64,000 bases of DNA from Austropuccinia psidii (lineage: Eukaryota; Basidiomycota; Pucciniomycetes; Pucciniales; Sphaerophragmiaceae), in assembly GCA_023105745.1 (NCBI GenBank), contig JALGQZ010000001.1, forward strand, positions 63,251,437 to 63,315,436, written 5' to 3'. Numbering within the stretch: position 1 is the stretch's first letter; every line of letters starts with the position of its first letter. Of the stretch, positions 38,001 to 48,305 are shown in pieces. The translations under genes were made by a program, and so were the position numbers. Below the pieces are notes generated by a model, which saw nothing but the letters and a program-made list of their open reading frames with translations, ran no database searches and had not been told where the DNA came from.

Positions 38001-41000
38001 CTATATAATCTGTGAAGCTGTTTTAAAAAAGATAAGTATCTTTTGTGAAGCCCTAAACTTCATAAAGAATTTATTTTTTCACTTTTTTTGTAGTGATTTG
38101 TTTTGAAAAATTGAAAAATATCCACATTTTCTAATTTTTTGAATAGCTTATACAAAAAATGAAATCTGATTAAAGGGTAAATTCATTTATTTGATACAAT
38201 TTCTGATTTTTAAATCTTTCATTTTTGATATTTTGTTGTTTGTTTTTTATTACTCTCATTATTTTCATAAATTACTTTAAAAAACATATCAGTTTCCTAC
38301 TATTCAATAAGCAGCTTTAGAATTTATTTCATTATTATTATTACTATTTCTGTTATGATATTGTTTTTCACTTTTTGGGTGGGTTCTAAAAATCATGATT
38401 TTTATGTTGTTTTATCCAAATAATAGCAGGAGGATATCAAATAAAACTTATTTTCACAAAAAATAAGTTGAAATAAAATTTAGAGCTTAAGTGCAAATGG
38501 ACTGAGCTATAAAATAACTATAAATAAAAAGTTACAAAACTATATTCCTCATCTAATTAAGCCCCAATTTTTGGGCAATCAAAGTAATATTTATCCCTAC
38601 AGTTAGTTTTCTATTAAATAGATAACTAGTTTTTTTAGGAGGTAAAAATACATTATCAAAGAATCATAGCCTCAAACAACATTAGATATCAAATTTATTT
38701 CAATCTTTCTTTAATATAATCTTAAATAATTATAATGTATTTTACAGGTGATAGTAAAAAGAATTGATATGATAAGATAAGAATAGTAAGGGTATACAAA
38801 ATCTAATTAATTAAACCAATGGGGCCACAAGTACCAGTATGTTAACTTGAAAGGGAATTGATTTTTTTGGAGCTTTAAATATTCTTCTCTAATTTTGAAT
38901 TAAAAAATTGAAAGCCTTACAGATTGAAAAGGACTCAAAGGGGTGTATGTGGAATGTATCAAGGATTTAGGGCTATGTGAAATTCCCTGTTAAATGAATG
39001 AAAATATCATTATCTATCACCTTTTATATCTCATGTTATTGTTCCTGATTTTTCAATTTCTTGATAGAATCTGTGAGAATGAACCAAATTTTCAATTCAC
39101 ATGAGCTAAAAAAAAGTACCACATTGACCTAAAATTAAATATTTTAAATTAAAATTTCTTTTATTCCCTCTTATTTATTCATCATTATTACTACCAGGTT
39201 GAATTTTAATAATTATCATTTGGTATAAATTCTCAAAAATTCAGTTCATCTCTAAAAATAATGGCTAAGAATAGGGATCTAAAAGCTCTAGATACCTCCA
39301 CAGAACTGAAATATGGCTATCCAAAATTCTGTACTAACTTGAACTGTTGGTATTGGGTAAGGAACTATCAATTATTTCAAATAAATCTGTAATTTTAATT
39401 TAATTTTCTACCAGGACACAAGCACATGTGGGACTTTTCAATTGATGATTTGTATTTTCAGAATAAAAGTTTCACATAACTCAATAAGCTTAATGGCAGC
39501 TAGAGGGTTTCAATATCTGAAAACCCAAGGTCCTTTTCTTGGCTATGTAGCTAAATTTAATTTTCGTTTGAAAACAATGGAAGGGCTGAATTTCTGCATC
39601 TTGAGGTACTAAAATTTGAGTTCTCAACATTTAGCAACAACTTTTGATAGTCTTCAAAATTAAATAATAACAAACATCTTGTCAAAAATAAAATTATGAC
39701 TTTTTTGATTAAAAAAAAGACTCATTAAATAAATATTATAATAATTAGTTATAAGAAAGAAGAAATGAAATTAATGATGAAAAGATTCTTTTTAACAAAA
39801 TTAAAAAAAAAAAGATTTTTGAAAAAATGAGAAAGAGAATGATTTTTTTTCAAAAAAAAAAAAATCAAACATTTCCAAAAAAATTCATTTTTTTTTTGAA
39901 AGAAAAAAATTGAAATAAAAATAAAATAAATGAAATAATTTAAATTAAGTTTTTTCTAAATATGGGGGTATTTATTTGATCTATTATATATTCATTTATA
40001 TTTTTTCAAAAAAAACATCTAATTAATCCAATCAGATAAAAACCAATAACCTTCCATAAAATATGCAAATTTTGGTCTATTTAATGAATACCTTCCTGAA
40101 ATCTTCAATATAGTAAGTAACCTATAACCCCTTTTTTTATAAAATAAAAATTACTTTAACTCTTAAAATACATAATAGAATTAACATGTACATTAATTGG
40201 CTTTGATATGTAAATTTTCCAGTTTCAATAAATTAATTCTTCCCCAAATTCAATTTAATAATTTTCAAGGACTACTGGAAGCCACCCTTTTTTTTCCACT
40301 GAAATTGGAAAGATAATACTTTTCAAATTATATCATTTAATGAAATTTATTTTTTGATTCCTAATATTATATATTAAATTTAGTTTAATAATCTCAAATA
40401 AAGCCTTAATTCACTCAAAAAAATGAATATTGTTAGAAAAACAAAAGAAAGGTGAGCTTTCCAATGAAGAAGAAAATTTTTCAGATAGTGAGGGTAATTC
40501 AATTAAATAACTAATGATAAAAACAAGTCTTTTAATATAATTATCATTTAAAATATTTAATTATCATAAGAAAGTATTAATTTTATTCATTGGTTGTAGG
40601 GTGAGGTGAAATGCTTATTTTTACAAGGAACGCCCAGGGAACACTTTAAATACTCAAAGAGGAATTCCACCAGCTTATTTTTAGAATTTTTTTTTAAAAA
40701 AACCTTTTTTACTACAAATTTGGCAATTTTTAATGTATCAATTTATCAAAAAAAAGCTTGAAAAAAACTTAGATATCAATATTTCAAGGGTCTTAAATGG
40801 TATTTTTCTGAAGGAACTCCATTGGCTTGATATCTAAATTAATATAATTTTTGAAAATAGTTTTATTTTTTTTCCTACCATAAGTTTAATTAAAATAATC
40901 TATCAATTTATTTAATCTTTTCCAGAGATAAAAAACTATATCTGAATTTCCAAATATCCCTTCTTCAAACTCTTTTTAAATCTAATGGTGAAGGAAAAAA

Positions 41001-42206
41001 TTAAAATTGGAACAATTTATAATATTCAGTTTTATTTTTGTAATTATTGATTTTTTCTATGAACCATTTATATCTTTTGTAGGATTTTGTATTAGATGTA
41101 GATTTATATGGATCATCATTTTGAGATTAGTTTGGAGAATCTGATTTTTATATCTTTTTTTTTAAAAAAATTATCAGGTAAAAACCTTCAGCTCTTATAG
41201 CATTAGGAATTATCTCAGAAGTGGTGATTTTCAATTTTTCTAATGTATATCATTGAGGTTTATCAGGAAGTCCTAGCTAATAATCCAGTAATTTTTTAGT
41301 AAAAGGCCTTTCAAAAAGAGGATAGACATACTAGAAAAGAATGAGAGTACAGACCTTTTTATATATTAATAAAAGGTTCATGTTGACTATAACACTGTTT
41401 AAGTTTGGGAACTAATAATTTGGAATCCTCTTCTTAGTAATTTCAATCTCTGGAAAGAGCTAATATTATTACTATAAGGCTCTTGAGTGAATACTTCAAT
41501 TGAATGGCCACATTTTGATACAAAGGATGCAAAAAAATGTGATGATATAGATATCTGCATGAGAAGCTTTTCCCCCCTGATTCAGTTATTTGAGAAAATT
41601 TTTAGAAAGTAAAAACTAGTGGGACTTAAATAGTTTTGAAAGTTAATTTAATATTTTTTTCTCTTCTTCCCATTGAGAAAGGGCTTATTCTGAGTATGAA
41701 GATTCTGTAAAATGAATTACTAATTTCTTATCTCATTTGATAATTGTTACCCAGATTAGGTGAGAAATCAAAAAAAATTTCAATTAAGTTTAATTCATGA
41801 AGTACAAAGTGAGACTTTGACTATAAAAGGGTTATTTTTAGTGATTAGTGTCCCAAAGTCAAAATTTCTCAGTAAAATAAGCTATTAAAACAAAAAGAGA
41901 TTGAGTTTTAATTACCTGAAATCTTACCATCACTGAGGTTGAGTCACTTACTACATCAGGTATATTCTGCAGGGGTATAAATTTCTTTTTTAAGGTAGCT
42001 TTAAAAGGAATTCAGATGATCTAAGAAGTGTTTTGTTTTATATTTAGGTCCAATATATAAATTAATTTCCTAATATATTTCCTTTGCAACAAGAGAAGGG
42101 AATACATTTATCAGCCTGTTAAATCATTCCAGCAAGCAATTCATAAATTTATGTCTTGAAAGCTTGATACCTGACACATAATTGATGCTTAAACCCTTTC
42201 ACTTAG
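35010..42206. other. AT-rich stretch without a supportable gene
   Basis: About 7 kb of strongly A+T-biased DNA. The longest open frames are near 60 codons with low-complexity composition. No conserved motif or clear repeat edge was seen; homopolymer A and T runs are common around 39,700-40,000. Confidence 0.5.
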
Positions 42207-42211
42207 TAATA

Positions 42212-42236
42212 GGGGGTGTCAAAGTTACCAAATCCC
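42212..42236. repeat. Left TIR of the Harbinger element
   Basis: GGGGGTGTCAAAGTTACCAA followed by ATCCC. Inverted match to 48,276-48,300 with one difference (T/C). Just inside, GGTACAAAAACCC and GGGTTTTTGGTACC (about 42,331-42,357) form a further inverted pair. Confidence 0.92.
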
Positions 42237-42529
42237 ACACTCAAAATACCGAGTTTTTTTTTCCAAAATCCTGCATTAATTTTTTGGGATTTCAGAAATC
42301 CCACACCTCAAGAGGTGAGGTATTTTGAGGTACAAAAACCCAGGGTTTTTGGTACCAAATCCTGTGTTTAAATACTAAAATACCGCCTTTAGCTTCCTAT
42401 AAAGGCACATGTTTCAAACACACAACTCAGTAAGGGCATGTTAAATTGCATAAAATCTCAATAAACTCATCATTTATTAAATTATTTGATTTCAAATTGC
42501 ATTTACTACAAGCCTTTTCTTCATTTACC

Positions 42530-43776
42530 ATGCCCAAGGCATCGCAAAGGCTACCTTTACTTCAGACCTTGAACTCACTGCAGTTCATCAATGCTCTCAG
42601 CTCTGATAGCAATTCTGATATCCAGGAAGATATAATCTTATTAGATATGATAACATCACAAAGATACATCAATAAACGTAGAAGATATCCATCACATTAC
42701 ATTTATACAATGAATGATTTACAGACATTATCATCTGAAAAGTTTCGACAGCTATGTAGGACCACACATGAATCATTTGAAAAATTGTTTTCACAAATTC
42801 AAGCTGATAAAAACTTTCAAAACTCATCACAAAACAAACAACACAATCCTGCCATCCAATTGGCTGTGGCATTATCAAGGCTAGGATCAAATGGCAATGG
42901 GGCCACTTTGGGAAAGATTGGAATGTTGTTTGGAATTAGCCATGGGGCTATTGTGTTGTACACTCAAAGAGTCATCCAGATATTAATGAAGTTGAAGCGC
43001 AAAGTGATTGTGTGGCCAACAATAGAGCAATGAAGAGAGATGTCTCAAGTAATGCAAGCAGAAGGCTTCCCTGGGTGCATTGGGCTTATTGATGGGATTC
43101 TAATACCATTATCACAACGTCCTCCCAATGATGGTGAAGCCTATTTTGATTGCAAAAAGAGGTAAGCTATTGAATCTTCATTCTTTATTTCAATTTTACT
43201 GATTGTTTACAAATAAGGTATTCTATGTCAATACAACTGGTTTGCGATATCAAAAAACAGTTCACTGCGCTTCATGTTGGTTGTACTGAGTCACTTCATG
43301 ATTTGAATGTCTATCCACATATGACAATAGCACAAACACCTCAAGAGTTTTATGAAAAGGATCAGTAATTACTTGCAGATTCAGCAAATGCAAGCTCTCC
43401 TTGGGTTGTTCCAGCATATAAGGGAGCGGTAGCACAGAATGAAGACAACCGTTCTTTCAATTACTGTCTAGAAAAATAAAGGGTCAGAATCAAGCATGCA
43501 ATTGGAATTTTGAAGGGGAGGTGGTTTTCTCTAAGGGAAATGTGAAATCAAATGAGGGATAATCATGAAATTGAATATTTTGTTAGTTGGGTTGTTTCTT
43601 GCACAATTTTACATAATATGTTAGCACAAATTCATGATAAATGGTTTGATTTATATGAAGATGATGATCCACCACATTCCAAAAATCTGGCCAACAATGA
43701 CATTGGGGAAGAAGTGGTAAATATGCATGAAAAAATTAAACCAATCACTTTGGCTTGGAGAAATAGTAAATTGTAA
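42530..43776 (+). pseudogene. PIF/Harbinger DDE transposase (HARBI1-like)
   Basis: Two exons with a 56-nt intron (43,162-43,217). The start is put at ATG 42,530 (MPKASQRLPLLQ), although the frame is open from 42,446. N-terminal helix-turn-helix-like region: FRQLCRTTHESFEKLFSQIQ and SRLGSNGNGATLGKIGMLFG. DDE_Tnp_4 core: GFPGCIGLIDGILIPLSQRP (first Asp), YFDCKKRYSMSIQLVCDIKK, GCTESLHDLNVY (second Asp), ADSANASSPWVVPAYKGAVA, NRSFNYCLEK, and RVRIKHAIGILKGRW, where family members have a catalytic Glu (VEH/IEH) at the Lys encoded by 43,492-43,494. In-frame stops: TGA 43,031, TAA 43,366, TAA 43,477, TGA 43,543. It is inactive, and the changes are mostly C:G to T:A. Confidence 0.92.
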
Positions 43777-43863
43777 ATTTCATCAGGACCAATGTTTCAT
43801 GTACTTAATTTAATGGCATACAACGGAGTGGAGATGTTATTCATAAAATAAGACTATTTACAA

Positions 43864-45121
43864 TTAATATTTTTTAGTTCTTTTTTGATCCTGCATATTT
43901 CTTTCAAAGTACTCATTGACTCTTGAATTAATTTCGGTGTGTGTCATTTTCAAGAATTTGTCACCTACATTAAATAATTTATGGTTTATTTGGAAAGAAC
44001 ATCCAAAATGAGTAATTTTGTCATGATTGATAATTTCTGGAGGTGGTTTTGTTGTATGATGAACCATTGTTGATGTCTTCGAAAGATTTTCCATGATTCC
44101 AGGTTTTTCTGAAAAATAAATCTCCATTTTCAATTCGGGGAAGTGCAAGCCATGTCCAGAGGGGGTGAATACCGTTGAAAGTGGATGGAAATCTTTTTTT
44201 GATACAAAAGAAAATATACTATAAGTCCAGGCATTGAGATCGCTTAAATCTTTGTGTGGCTTATTGAAAAATCCATCTTGGGTGACAAGACATTGGTAAA
44301 TGATTTGAATTCTTCCTTGGGATTGGCAGAAGTCCATTCGAGTTGACTGAAATTGGGTAATTGGGCTGCTTCCATTAACGATTAATTTTCATTTTCTGCT
44401 AATTTTGAAAAATGGGAGATTCTTGAGTAAACAAATTCATCATATTGATGAAGCTTGTTCCATTCATTTTTATTTGTTTCAATTTGATGAAGAGCTAAAC
44501 CTGGTTTTCTGGATTAAACACCTAATAATTTTGTAATTAGTCAGTAATTATTAAGGTAATAAGCCAAAAATATGACACACCTGCAGATTTTCCAGAATCA
44601 GAACCAGATCAAAACCCAATACCTTTCATAATGCCACCTTGGAGTTTCTTATTGGTTTTAATTTCTTGTCAATTTTGAGATAAGGACATTAATGTCTTGA
44701 TGATGTTTTGCAGCATATGAGAGTGGCCAGAAGAATTATCAAACGGGGTTATTTCATATATGATGACAGGCAAGAAGGGCTTTGTTGCTTTATTAATGAG
44801 TATATAAGGATGGGGGAGAGTGTTAAGTGATGGAAGCTTTAACCATGAGGCATTGGCAGATTTCTGGTCAATCGAAATTGTTGAAAAGTTTTTTAATTCT
44901 TTGTTTGAATGGCCAAGGTGAGACATTATTTGTTTTGAATAATGGATGTGTTGTCTTTGGCTTTGGGTGAGCCTTCTTTTATGATTTGATTTGGTATTAT
45001 TATCCTCATGATGTTCTATATTTTGTTTAGTCCTAACCATGACATCAAGAGGAGCAATAATAACTTCATCATCTTTCAAATCATTCTGATGATGTGCTGA
45101 GTCTTGTTTAGTCCTCACCAT
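43864..45121 (-). pseudogene. TET/JBP-like 2-oxoglutarate/Fe(II) dioxygenase inside the transposon
   Basis: Family members oxidise 5-methylpyrimidines in DNA (TET: 5mC to 5hmC). Exon 1 is 45,121-44,581, the intron 44,501-44,580, and exon 2 from 44,500 joins in phase. The N-terminus carries MVRTKQ twice (residues 1-6 and 28-33) and a basic stretch. A conserved-looking upstream region follows (FLPVIIYEITPFDNSSGHSH, LQGGIMKGIGF). The catalytic part is DGFFNKPHKDLSDLNAWTYS, with HKD as the HxD iron ligands (44,248-44,256), then SGHGLHFPELKMEIYF, the distal His region TMVHHTTKPPP and THFGCSFQINHKL. Damage: TGA 44,669-44,671, TGA 44,609-44,611, TAA 44,382-44,384 and a frameshift near 44,270-44,290 just before the HKD segment. 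The assignment rests on motif order remembered from fungal TET/JBP-like proteins; a profile search should settle it. Confidence 0.72.
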
Positions 45122-45179
45122 GACATCATCAAAATGATTGAAAGATTGAGAGAGAGGAGGAGCATTTTTTTTTGAATTT

Positions 45180-46800
45180 TAAGGATGATGGAAGGGGTGG
45201 GAAATTAAATGACATTGCAAAATAAATCCTTATAATTAATCCTCCCCTATATGAACAAATAAATCAAAAGGTTAAACAAAAATTAAAATAAAAAATCAAT
45301 CATGGGTCAGTAATGATTATAATCCAAAAACAAAATACATCAGTTCAACATGATTATGATTTGAATGAAAAAAAGAGAAAAAAAAACCATAAGTGATGGA
45401 TGATAATCATTATAAAAGAAAAAAACATGGTCATTAATCATAAATGATTTTTCAAATTAAATAAATTAATAAAAATAAAAATAAAATCAAAGAAATGATG
45501 ATTAGAAAAAAAAAATCATCATCAGTAAATAATTTTTCAAATTAAATAAATGAATAAAAAAAATAAAATTAAAAGAAATGATCATTAGAGAAATAAAAAA
45601 TAAATCATCATCAGCAATTTATTTTTCAAATTAAATAAAAGATGAAAAAAAATTAAAAAAATCATGCTAATGGCCTCTGGGGGCCATTAGCATTGAAAAT
45701 AAATAAAAAGGCTCCAAATCGATTCAGAATTTATTCGGGAGGTCTTCCAAATAGATTCCAAATATATTCGGAGAAATTAGAAGAGGCTAGTCCCTGGAAC
45801 CTCCCAGGAGTCTATTTAGGAGGTTCCAGGGTGAGTGAGGTGGAGTTATGAGATGGGTGGGGGGTTTTGGGAGGTGGATGATGATTGATGATGGTGATGG
45901 GTGGGTGAGTTTTGGATGATAATGATGGGTGGGTGAGTTTGGGAGGTTTAGAAAAATGAAAAATTATAAAAGAAGAAAAAAAATACCTATAGAAAACAAA
46001 AATCAGGTTAGAAAAAAATAGTAGTGGTGAAACAAAAAGAAGAAAAATTCACTTACCTGAATTCTAAAAAAGGTGGATTTTTTTTAGAGGGAGGGGTGAA
46101 AAGTAAAAATAGAAAAAAATAAATTTAGATTTAAGAATTAAAATTAAAAGAAAAATTAAAAAAAACTGGTGAATTTCTTTTAAGAGGGGGGGGGGGGGGG
46201 TGAAAAGTAAAAATAAAAAAAAAGTGAGAATTAAGCTTTGAAATTAAAAAATAAAAAAAAAAAAAAGGTGTTTTCTTTTTTAAATTGGAGGGGTGAAAAA
46301 TAAAAATAAAAAATAATAAATTGAAATAAATTAAAGAAAAAAATCAACTTTAAAAAAAAAATCAAAAATTATGAATTAAAAATCAAGAATCAAAAAAACA
46401 AGGGAAAATTCCCAATTAAAAGTTGAAACCCTTGAAAATGAAAAATAAGAATTGACCTTTAAATTAAAGAAAAAACATATAGAAAAAGATGAAAAAAATT
46501 AAAAAAAAAAACCAATATAATGACATTTTCATAAAAAAGGAAAAAAGGCATCCTCAAATTTGATTTTTGAACAGACTTCATATAAAATCTCAATTCAAAA
46601 CTTGCCCAAATTTTCAATTCTGTCCTAAATTGGAAATAAATGTCATATGAAGGTGAAATGGCAAGTTGGTGCCCCAATTATGTATAAACATTGAAATTTC
46701 CATTGGGTAATAAAGTGGAGTTAGATTTCTGACATAAGATTTTTTAAACATAAAAATAAGATTTATTGAACAAGCACCACATATAAATGGATCACATTAC
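45180..46800. other. Low-complexity middle of the Harbinger element with hairpins
   Basis: A-rich, repeat-like DNA (runs such as AAATTAAATAAA, and a G15 tract at 46,186-46,200) with no gene. Two strong inverted repeats: TGCTAATGGCC / GGCCATTAGCA at 45,665-45,675 and 45,682-45,692 (6-nt loop), and CCCTGGAACCTCC / GGAGGTTCCAGGG at 45,792-45,804 and 45,819-45,831 (14-nt loop). The sequence would be the shared upstream and intergenic region of the dioxygenase gene and the accessory gene tail. Confidence 0.7.
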
Positions 46801-46819
46801 ATATATGTAATAAGTGATT

Positions 46820-48033
46820 TTTTATTGATTAATGCCAGAATGCGTTCCAGCTCCCTGATTGGCCTGCTTGATGAAAATGCTGCTATAGTGAGATCCATCT
46901 GGCATTGCTTTTCCTTCAATTTCAATTCACGAATCCACTTTTCTTTTTAAAATTCATATTTCTTCGTATGTTGCTTCTCCTCAAACTCCATTTGCTTTTG
47001 AAACTTGACTTCTTCAAACCGTTGCTTGCTTTCTCTTCATTCCACCTCTCCCTGTCCCACTCCAAACAAGCATTGTCACTGGTTTCACAGGCTATGAATC
47101 ATGACTTTTGTCAGTAGTATTGATAATAGTAACCATAAATTCTAAACATACCCTTTTGTTGTGATTCAAGAAAATTTGCATATGTCGGTGCAAACATATC
47201 CATTGGCCTTTTCCTAGAGCCACTCTTGTCATTCAAGTTGGATGTCGATGCTTGATTATGCTTTTGTGTTGAATGTGTTATGGATTCAATTTTCTGTTCA
47301 AAGGAGAAATAATCAACAATGGATTTCATAAGTATCAGGCTTAAACATACTTACTGATTCATCTTGAAGGTTTTCCATTTTAACCAAGTTATCATCATTA
47401 TGAACCAAAGGATCCAGATTGTGAGGTGAATCCAAGTGATTATCCTCCTTTGAAGAGAAAATGACCTTTAATTATCCAAGGTAAGAGAAGGAAGAGATGA
47501 TAACTTACCTTATCAAGCAAAACATCATCATCATCACCATTGAAACTGTCTTTTTCTTGCGAATCATAGCTTTCAATGGGAGTGACATTGGGCTTGTGGC
47601 CAAAGAGCACATCCATTTCCACATAGCAAGGACACATACTTTCCAGCTTTTTACTCATTGATTTTATTCCTTTACTCTCATCTTCTTCCGTTATTCCAGC
47701 CCCAGTTAAATTTTCGAATTTTTTTGCTGCCATATATTTCTTTTTATATGTTCGCCATCAATCTCAAATGCTGCTTGAACTAAGGTTTAGGTGATTTCAT
47801 GATTTTTTGTTGACCTCAATGGCCATAAGCTGAAACCCATGCTGCTTTGAGGAAGGAGGTCTTCCAATAGATGTTGAACTGCTAGTACCAAAACATGACT
47901 CAAAATTGGATTTGACTGAAAGCCAATTAATTATGGTTAAATAATCTGTACATATTAAGTGACCTGATGGATGAGGCAGGCCAGAGGTGATCTTCATATC
48001 TGTCTTGATTTGTCTTGCTTTGGATTGAGGCAT
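46820..48033 (-). pseudogene. Harbinger accessory (Myb/SANT-like, NAM-associated type) protein
   Basis: Second protein of Harbinger elements, which binds DNA and helps import the transposase. Start ATG 48,033 (MPQSKARQIKTDM). Exon content in order: LTIINWLSVKSNFESCFGTS, GRPPSSKQHGFQLMAIEVNK, then WRTYKKKYMAAKKFENLTGA, GITEEDESKGIKSMSKKLES, MCPCYVEMDVLFGHKPNVTP, an acidic tract, KRPMDMFAPTYANFLESQQK, and a Lys/Glu-rich coiled-coil tail (RFEEVKFQKQMEFEEKQ). Consensus introns begin at about 47,512 and 47,350 (GTAAGT), and one more is likely at about 47,152. Two TGA codons precede WRTYKKK where Arg (CGA) is natural, and a frameshift falls in the coiled coil. Broken like its partners. Confidence 0.85.
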
Positions 48034-48275
48034 TATTATATGGATGAAGAAGTATAAATGGACCGTAAGCTGTTTGGTCAGATTGTCCAAAATGGAGTGT
48101 AGAAGAATATGTTGTGCAGGTATGAATTGTGAGTACTCATTTGGGTTAGGTTTCAAGCTGAAATCCCAGATGCATGGGATTTGGTCAAAATACCAGGGGA
48201 CTCAGTTAAAATTCCATGGGATTTACACATAAAAAACCTGGGATTTGGGTTCCAAATCCTGCATTATTTTAAGGC

Positions 48276-48300
48276 GGGATTTGGTGACTTTGACACCCCC
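48276..48300. repeat. Right TIR of the Harbinger element
   Basis: GGGATTTGGTGACTTTGACA followed by CCCCC, the inverted partner of 42,212-42,236. Several GGGATTT repeats precede it from about 48,160. Confidence 0.92.
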
Positions 48301-48305
48301 TAATA

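Larger units (their letters stand above)
42207..48305. mobile_element. 6.1-kb PIF/Harbinger element carrying a TET/JBP-like gene
   Basis: The element proper is 42,212-48,300. It is bounded by near-perfect 25-bp TIRs and by TAATA at 42,207-42,211 and 48,301-48,305. Inside: a plus-strand DDE transposase (42,530-43,776), then minus-strand genes for a TET/JBP-like dioxygenase (45,121-43,864) and the Harbinger accessory protein (48,033-about 46,820). Both ends carry subterminal copies of AATCCC/GGGATTT words and a shared AATCCTGCATTA block, plausible transposase-binding repeats. Harbinger duplications are normally 3 bp (TWA); here the direct repeat is 5 bp, so part of TAATA may belong to the element ends. 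All three genes are broken. Confidence 0.9.

Noticed and set aside
42207..48305. hAT or other superfamily for the TET-carrying element because of the 5-bp TAATA repeats
   Set aside because: The transposase is clearly DDE_Tnp_4 and the accessory protein is the Harbinger type; the longer direct repeat is more likely a 3-bp duplication plus matching terminal bases.
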